This document shows positions 58,676-63,657 of a stretch of DNA of 63,657 nucleotides, piece after piece. Source of the DNA: Variovorax sp. GTDB lineage: Bacteria > Pseudomonadota > Gammaproteobacteria > Burkholderiales > Burkholderiaceae_C. A model generated the notes under the pieces. That model did no database searches and was not told where the DNA came from. It was given only the letters and a program-made list of their open reading frames with translations. Location: the NCBI GenBank assembly GCA_025352265.1, contig JANXTS010000054.1, forward strand, positions 1 to 63,657, in the 5' to 3' direction. Both the position numbers and the translations under genes were made by a program. Within the stretch, counting starts at the first letter, position 1; every line of letters begins with the position of its first letter.

Positions 58676-58752
58676 CGGGGTGTAGCTTAGCCTGGTAGAG
58701 CGCTACGTTCGGGACGTAGAGGCCGGAGGTTCGAATCCTCTCACCCCGACCA
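58676..58752 (+). tRNA. tRNA-Pro (anticodon CGG)
   Basis: A 77-base tRNA ending in an encoded CCA. The acceptor stem CGGGGTG pairs with CACCCCG, the D arm contains AGCCTGGTAGAGCGCT, the anticodon stem CTACG/CGTAG holds the loop TTCGGGA with anticodon CGG, and the T arm has GGTTCGAATCC. It reads CCG proline codons. It lies 48 bases after ispB; a terminator follows at 58836-58860. Confidence 0.97.
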
Positions 58753-58835
58753 GTACATTTGTGGCTTCAATGCCAAAACCTGTGCGAGATGACACGGGGT
58801 TTGCGGTTTACAGTGTTAAACCGATCAGCGATGAT

Positions 58836-58860
58836 CGTGAAGCACTTTTTCACGTTTTTT
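58836..58860 (+). terminator. Hairpin plus T run just before pilB
   Basis: CGTGAA (58836-58841) and TTCACG (58849-58854) form a stem with a seven-base loop, followed directly by six T residues. It fits the terminator of the ispB/tRNA-Pro unit. It ends only 10 bases before the pilB ATG. Confidence 0.65.
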
Positions 58861-58870
58861 ACACCGCTGC

Positions 58871-60604
58871 ATGGCCGCTGCCGAACCTCTCGTTAAAGAA
58901 AACTTGCCCGTCGCACTTCCCGGCTTGGCGCGCGCGCTCATTTCCGCCGGCAAGTTGCCAGCGAAGACGGCTGAAGATATCTATCAGAAATCGCAGACGA
59001 GTCGCACCAGTTTTATTGCAGAACTGACGGGCACAGGAGCAGTTTCTGCGGCCGACCTTGCCCACACGCTGTCCAGCGCTTTTGGAGCACCGCTGCTGGA
59101 CCTCGATGCTATCGACCCACAGCGCCTGCCAAAAGACTTGCTCGATACCAAGCTGTGTCAGGCCTATCGCATTGTCGTTCTCAGCAAGCGCAACAACCGG
59201 CTCATTGTCGCTACGGCCGATCCGTCAGACCAGCAAGCCGCCGAGAAGATCAAGTTTGCATCACAGATGGGTGTCGACTGGGTCATCGCCGAGTACGACA
59301 AGCTCTCGCGCATGGTCGAGGCCAATGCAGTCAGTGCAGCGGAAACCATCGACAACATCGTCGGTGCCGAGTTCGAGTTCGACGAAGTCACCGCGGACAC
59401 CTCTGGCGATGCAAACGAGCAGGCCGTCGCTGAAGTCGAAGACGCGCCCGTGGTGCGCTTCCTGCACAAGATGCTGCTGGACGCCTTCAGCATGCGCGCC
59501 TCGGATATTCATTTTGAGCCCTACGAACACAATTACCGCGTTCGATTTCGCGTCGACGGCGAATTGCGCGAGATTGCGAGCCCCCCAACAGTCATCAAAG
59601 ACAAGCTGGCATCGCGCATCAAGGTGATCTCGCGGCTCGACATCTCTGAAAAGCGCGTGCCGCAAGACGGTCGCATGAAGCTGAAGATCGGTGCCGACCG
59701 TGTCATCGATTTCCGGGTAAGCACGCTGCCGACGTTGTTCGGTGAAAAGATCGTAATCCGGATTCTCGATCCGAGCAGCGCCCGCCTGGGCATCGACGCG
59801 CTAGGTTACGACGCCGACGAAAAAGCGCGCTTGCTTCAAGCCATCGGTCGTCCGTACGGCATGGTCCTCGTCACGGGTCCTACAGGCTCCGGCAAGACCG
59901 TTTCGCTTTACACCTGCCTGAACTTGCTCAACAAGCCTGGCGTGAACATAGCAACAGCGGAAGACCCGTCCGAAATCAACTTGCCGGGCGTCAATCAGGT
60001 CAACGTCAACGAAAAGGCCGGGCTGACTTTCGCGACCGCACTCCGTGCCTTCTTGCGGCAGGATCCCGACATCATCATGGTCGGCGAAATTCGAGATCTG
60101 GAGACTGCGGACATTTCGATCAAAGCGGCTCAAACCGGGCACTTGGTCTTGTCGACGCTTCACACCAACGATGCTCCGACCACGTTGACCCGCATGCGCA
60201 ACATGGGCATAGCACCTTTCAACATCGCGTCGAGCGTCATCCTGATCACTGCGCAGCGGTTGGCCCGCCGTCTTTGCATCGTTTGCCGGACACCGGCGGA
60301 TATTCCTCGCGAAGCGCTGCTGGACGCCGGGTTTACAGCGACCGACGCCGACAGTGGCTGGACTCCATATCGCCCGGTGGGGTGCTCGGCATGCAACGGC
60401 GGCTACAAAGGCCGCGTCGGCATCTACCAGGTGATGCCGATCACCGAAGAAATCCAAAAGATCATCCTGCGCGACGGCAGCGCGCTGGACATCGCTCGGC
60501 AATCCGAAGCGGAAGGCGTTCGTTCGTTGCGTCAATCCGGCCTTCGGAAAGTCATGCAGGGGCTGACGTCACTCGAAGAAGTGGTCGCGTGCACCAACCA
60601 ATAA
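58871..60604 (+). CDS. pilB: Type IV pilus assembly ATPase PilB
   Basis: A 577-residue extension motor of type IV pili (GspE family). The N-terminal domain (ALPGLARALISAGKLPAKTA) is followed by the ATPase core: Walker A GPTGSGKT near residue 336, the Asp box, Walker B DPDIIMVGEIRD, and the His box LVLSTLHTNDAPTT. A zinc tetracysteine (CIVC near 468, CSACNGG near 506) is typical. No Shine-Dalgarno sequence precedes the ATG, which follows a terminator hairpin by 10 bases. It heads pilB-pilC-pilD. Confidence 0.95.
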   Translation: MAAAEPLVKENLPVALPGLARALISAGKLPAKTAEDIYQKSQTSRTSFIAELTGTGAVSAADLAHTLSSAFGAPLLDLDAIDPQRLPKDLLDTKLCQAYRIVVLSKRNNRLIVATADPSDQQAAEKIKFASQMGVDWVIAEYDKLSRMVEANAVSAAETIDNIVGAEFEFDEVTADTSGDANEQAVAEVEDAPVVRFLHKMLLDAFSMRASDIHFEPYEHNYRVRFRVDGELREIASPPTVIKDKLASRIKVISRLDISEKRVPQDGRMKLKIGADRVIDFRVSTLPTLFGEKIVIRILDPSSARLGIDALGYDADEKARLLQAIGRPYGMVLVTGPTGSGKTVSLYTCLNLLNKPGVNIATAEDPSEINLPGVNQVNVNEKAGLTFATALRAFLRQDPDIIMVGEIRDLETADISIKAAQTGHLVLSTLHTNDAPTTLTRMRNMGIAPFNIASSVILITAQRLARRLCIVCRTPADIPREALLDAGFTATDADSGWTPYRPVGCSACNGGYKGRVGIYQVMPITEEIQKIILRDGSALDIARQSEAEGVRSLRQSGLRKVMQGLTSLEEVVACTNQ

Positions 60605-60625
60605 AATCTGCGAACCGGAGATCAC

Positions 60626-61846
60626 ATGGCCACTGCCGCATCGACACGCGCTCTTAAAGAATTCGTCTTCGAATGGGAAGGCAAGGATCGCAATGGCAAG
60701 GCTGTCCGCGGCGAAGTGCGCGCGGCGGGCGAGAATCAGGTCCAGGCCGCCTTGCGCCGGCAGGGCGTACTCGCATCGAAAATCAAGAAGCGTCGAATGC
60801 GCTCTGGCAAATCGATAAAACCAAAAGACATCGCCATCTTCACGCGACAACTCGCAACCATGATGAAGGCGGGTGTGCCGCTTTTACAGTCGTTCGATAT
60901 CGTGGGCCGGGGCAACGCCAACCCTAGCGTTTCCAAATTGCTCAACGATGTTCGCAGCGATGTCGAAACCGGCACTTCGCTCTCATCGGCGTTCCGCAAG
61001 TTTCCGAAGTATTTCGACAACCTTTATTGCAATCTGGTCGAGGCGGGTGAAGCGGCCGGTATTCTGGAAGCGTTGCTTGACCGCCTAGCGACATACATGG
61101 AGAAGACCGAAGCGATCAAGTCGAAGATCAAATCCGCCTTGATGTATCCCGCGTCGGTTGTGGTGGTGGCCTTCGTGGTGGTCGCGATCATCATGATTTT
61201 CGTGATTCCTGCTTTCAAGCAGGTTTTCAGCTCATTTGGTGCCGACCTGCCCGCGCCAACGCTGATCGTGATGGCTATCAGCGAATTTTTCGTGGCTTAC
61301 TGGTGGTTGATCTTCGGCGTAGTCGGTGGTGGGTTGTACTTTTTCATGCAAGCGTGGAAGCGCAACGAGCGCGTTCAAAAGGTCATGGACCGCGTGCTGC
61401 TCAAGCTGCCAATCTTCGGCACGCTCATCGACAAATCCTGCGTTGCGCGATGGACCCGTACGCTGTCGACAATGTTCGCAGCAGGTGTGCCTTTGGTCGA
61501 AGCGCTCGACTCGGTCGGAGGAGCTTCGGGCAACTCGGTGTACGCCGACGCCACCGTCAAGATTCAGCAGGAAGTTTCTACCGGCACCAGCTTGACGAGC
61601 GCCATGACCAACGCGAATCTTTTTCCGTCGATGGTTCTGCAGATGACGGCGATCGGTGAAGAATCCGGCTCGATCGATCACATGCTTGGCAAGGCCGCTG
61701 ACTTCTACGAATCTGAAGTCGACGACATGGTCGCTGGCCTGTCAAGCCTGATGGAGCCCATCATCATCGTGTTTTTGGGCGTGCTTATCGGCGGCATCGT
61801 GGTGTCCATGTACCTGCCCATCTTCAAGCTCGGCCAAGTCGTCTGA
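60626..61846 (+). CDS. pilC: Type IV pilus inner-membrane platform protein PilC
   Basis: A 406-residue GspF-family protein that couples the PilB motor to pilin insertion. Two repeated cytoplasmic helical domains are seen (TRQLATMMKAGVPLLQSFDI and TRTLSTMFAAGVPLVEALDS), each followed by membrane segments (ALMYPASVVVVAFVVVAIIM, LMEPIIIVFLGVLIGGIVVS). The stop shares its last base with the pilD start (TGATG). Confidence 0.96.
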   Translation: MATAASTRALKEFVFEWEGKDRNGKAVRGEVRAAGENQVQAALRRQGVLASKIKKRRMRSGKSIKPKDIAIFTRQLATMMKAGVPLLQSFDIVGRGNANPSVSKLLNDVRSDVETGTSLSSAFRKFPKYFDNLYCNLVEAGEAAGILEALLDRLATYMEKTEAIKSKIKSALMYPASVVVVAFVVVAIIMIFVIPAFKQVFSSFGADLPAPTLIVMAISEFFVAYWWLIFGVVGGGLYFFMQAWKRNERVQKVMDRVLLKLPIFGTLIDKSCVARWTRTLSTMFAAGVPLVEALDSVGGASGNSVYADATVKIQQEVSTGTSLTSAMTNANLFPSMVLQMTAIGEESGSIDHMLGKAADFYESEVDDMVAGLSSLMEPIIIVFLGVLIGGIVVSMYLPIFKLGQVV

Positions 61847-62805
61847 TGTTGGTGTCGCAGGGGATCGATGTCGGGTTCGCTGGCGTGCTCGGACTTGTCA
61901 TTGGCAGCTTCCTCAATGTCGTGATTTATCGACTTCCGGTGATGATGTTGCGTGGATGGCTCGACGAGTCCGTCGGTGGCCTGCTGCGCCCACCAGTCGG
62001 GCTTCCCCTTTGGACTCAAGTCTTCGGTGCCAAGGTGCCAGCGCCAGCCAACCTCGAATCCGGTGCGGCCGAAGCGCGAGCAGCGCTCGACGCACTCCCC
62101 ATGCTCGACCTGGCAAAACCCGCATCGCGCTGCGGGGCTTGTGGTCACGCGATTCGCTGGTATGAAAACATCCCGGTGATCAGCTATCTAGCGCTCCGTG
62201 GGCGATGCTCGCACTGCAAGACGTCCATCAGCATTCGCTATCCGATCGTAGAAGTCGTGACCGGTATGCTTTTTGCGCTGTGTGCCTACCGCTTCGGTAT
62301 CACGCTCACAGGTGCTTTATGGGCTGCGTTTGCCGCCTTGCTGATCTGTCAATTTCTCATCGACCTCGATACGCAGTTGCTGCCGGACTCGCTGAACTAC
62401 GTGCTGCTGTGGCTTGGACTGCTGGGTGCCGCTCTCGGCCTGACCGGAACTTCGTTGCCTGCTGCCGTTTGGGGGGCTGCACTTGGCTACCTGAGCCTTT
62501 GGCTGGTCTACCACGCGTATCGACTCGCCACGGGCAAGGAAGGCATGGGTTATGGAGACTTCAAGTTACTGGCCGCGCTGGGCGCCTGGCTCGGCTCGGA
62601 CTACCTGATTGGGATCATCCTGATGTCGTCGATCGTTGGCGCTATTCTGGGAGTGATCCTGCTTTGGGCCGGCCGCATCGCGCACAAGGACATTCCAATC
62701 TCGTTTGGCCCGTTCCTCGCCGGAGCGGGCTTGCTCTGCCTCGCGATGGGTCCGCTCGAAGTTCGCCAGTACATCCCCTTCGCGTTTCCGTTTGGATCGA
62801 CCTGA
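61846..62805 (+). CDS. pilD: Prepilin peptidase PilD
   Basis: A 319-residue membrane aspartyl protease and N-methyltransferase that processes prepilins and pseudopilins. Two zinc CxxC pairs (CGAC near residue 96, CSHC near 122) flank the N-terminal loop. The catalytic Asp residues lie in DLDTQLLPDSL (near 173) and GMGYGDFKLLAALG (near 235). Between the first membrane segment and the first CxxC the loop is long (about 65 residues, rich in Pro, Leu and Ala), longer than in the minimal enzyme. About seven further membrane segments follow. Confidence 0.95.
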   Translation: MLVSQGIDVGFAGVLGLVIGSFLNVVIYRLPVMMLRGWLDESVGGLLRPPVGLPLWTQVFGAKVPAPANLESGAAEARAALDALPMLDLAKPASRCGACGHAIRWYENIPVISYLALRGRCSHCKTSISIRYPIVEVVTGMLFALCAYRFGITLTGALWAAFAALLICQFLIDLDTQLLPDSLNYVLLWLGLLGAALGLTGTSLPAAVWGAALGYLSLWLVYHAYRLATGKEGMGYGDFKLLAALGAWLGSDYLIGIILMSSIVGAILGVILLWAGRIAHKDIPISFGPFLAGAGLLCLAMGPLEVRQYIPFAFPFGST

Positions 62806-62824
62806 GACGCTCCGGAACCGGTTA

Positions 62825-63427
62825 ATGCAGCGCATAGGTCTCACCGGCGGAATCGGCAGCGGCAAGAGCACAGTGGCGGCCATGCTCGTCGAATGCGGCG
62901 CCACGTTGGTGGACACCGACGCCATTTCGCGAGCCTTGACCCGGCCTTTCGGTGCAGCAATTGAGCCCATCAGAAAGGCTTTCAGCGACGCCGTCATTGC
63001 AACGGACGGCTCACTCGACCGCGCGCAAATGCGATTGATCGCCTTCGAGAATCCAACTCAGAAAGCAAGGCTTGAAGCCATCCTTCACCCGATGATTGGC
63101 GCCGAATGCGATCGACAGGCGGCAAAAGCAGTGAGTCAGCTGGTCGTGTTTGACGTACCTCTCCTGGTCGAATCAGGCCGCTGGCGTCAGAAGGTAGATC
63201 GCGTGCTGGTGGTCGATGCCACCGCTGAACTCCAAGTGGCACGCGTCATCGCCCGTTCAAATTGGACTGAAGCCATGGCGTTGTCCGTGGTTGCCCTTCA
63301 AGCAACCCGAAGCACGCGGTTGAAAGCCGCCGACGCGGTCATCTTCAACGTCGCAAAGTCATTTGATCAACTTGCCGACGAAGTGCGAGTACTGATGAAT
63401 CACTGGGTCGGGCGACGTACGCGATAA
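62825..63427 (+). CDS. coaE: Dephospho-CoA kinase
   Basis: A 200-residue enzyme for the last step of coenzyme A synthesis. The P-loop LTGGIGSGKST is at residues 5-15, VDTDAISRAL follows, and VFDVPLLVESGRW is characteristic. The start is ATG 62825, 19 bases after pilD; the frame is open upstream only within pilD. pilB-pilC-pilD-coaE is a common proteobacterial order. Confidence 0.95.
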   Translation: MQRIGLTGGIGSGKSTVAAMLVECGATLVDTDAISRALTRPFGAAIEPIRKAFSDAVIATDGSLDRAQMRLIAFENPTQKARLEAILHPMIGAECDRQAAKAVSQLVVFDVPLLVESGRWRQKVDRVLVVDATAELQVARVIARSNWTEAMALSVVALQATRSTRLKAADAVIFNVAKSFDQLADEVRVLMNHWVGRRTR

Positions 63428-63507
63428 TTCGCGGCCACGCTCGGCGCCGAGTCACCACGAACTTTCAAGACCCGCAAAGTGTCTTAGGACGTCAGTCCGA
63501 TATCTCG

Positions 63508-63657
63508 ATGCTTTTCAATTCGTACGCGTTCATCTTTTTCTTCTTTCCGGCGGTGTTGATCGGGTTCTTTCTGATCGGTCATTGGAACTCGCAAGCAGCG
63601 GCCGGATTTCTCGCGCTGGCATCGCTCTTCTTCTATGGCTGGTGGAGTGTCAAGGCG
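63508..63657 (+). CDS. MBOAT-family O-acyltransferase, 5' part (AlgI-like)
   Basis: The first 50 codons of a gene running off the window. MLFNSYAFIFFFFPAVLIGF and FLALASLFFYGWWSVK are the characteristic start of membrane-bound O-acyltransferases such as AlgI or PatA, which acetylate exopolysaccharides or other sugars. The start is ATG 63508; no strong ribosome site is visible. The 80 bases after coaE contain a perfect 12-base palindrome (63440-63451) with no T run. Confidence 0.85.
   Translation, partial: MLFNSYAFIFFFFPAVLIGFFLIGHWNSQAAAGFLALASLFFYGWWSVKA

Noticed and set aside
63440..63451. Perfect palindrome CTCGGCGCCGAG after coaE
   Set aside because: Short, no T tail and no loop; such palindromes are common by chance at this base composition.

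Overview
The window is a chromosomal, gene-dense, high-G+C stretch from a betaproteobacterium of the order Burkholderiales. It most resembles Comamonadaceae such as Variovorax or Acidovorax. I infer this from the protein families (DUF3460, CNP1-like, the DUF3683/FAD/Fe-S fusion, a Tim44-like protein beside ubiE) and from gene neighbourhoods; no database search was possible. Almost everything is housekeeping. There is no prophage, integron, CRISPR array or complete insertion sequence. No non-coding gap exceeds about 185 bases; the largest are rplU/ispB, serA/ugpB and the gap after the CHASE3 kinase.

Layout. 1-6700: the 3' part of metG, small lipoproteins, DUF3460-scpA, then the minus-strand block rhodanese-grxC-secB-gpsA (the same order as in E. 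coli) diverging from gpmA. 6800-11150: a C-terminal processing protease, a MoeB/ThiF-type E1 enzyme and an AsmA-like envelope protein. 11250-15830: a divergent two-component pair (LuxR-type regulator and CHASE3 kinase) beside a cluster of small stress/membrane proteins (DUF1328, YqjD-, YqjE- and YqjK-like, BON lipoprotein, CsbD). 15960-22100: a minus-strand run with DUF429, a BLUF photoreceptor, folE, an EEP-family phosphohydrolase, nudB, aspS, DUF502 and FmdB. 22180-34800: potFGHI polyamine uptake, ubiB-ubiJ-Tim44-ubiE, DUF971 and a 1,305-residue FAD/Fe-S oxidoreductase. 34930-41240: serA diverging from the ugpBAEC-ugpQ glycerol-3-phosphate operon. 41280-48270: a large MscS channel, then hemA-prfA-prmC-grxD-cupin. 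48300-49320: a small accessory patch with a lower-G+C GIY-YIG-like gene next to the 3' remnant of an AAA+ ATPase gene. 49380-57450: a CorC/HlyC protein, lytic transglycosylase-proS, rppH, CNP1, and rplU-rpmA-obgE-proB. 57600-63657: ispB, tRNA-Pro(CGG), pilB-pilC-pilD, coaE and the start of an MBOAT acyltransferase gene.

Genes working together: ubiE/J/B in ubiquinone synthesis; folE and nudB in the first two steps of the folate (pterin) branch; the Pot and Ugp ABC systems in nutrient uptake; rplU/rpmA/obgE in ribosome build-up; pilB/C/D in type IV pilus assembly; hemA/prfA/prmC linking haem synthesis and translation termination. Stop/start overlaps (ATGA, TGATG and several TTGA) are frequent and imply translational coupling.

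I found no convincing complete, undescribed system. The best leads are the two-base-spaced folE-BLUF pair, the nested inverted repeat over the asmA translation start region, the stress cluster beside the CHASE3 system, and the GIY-YIG/AAA+ remnant scar.
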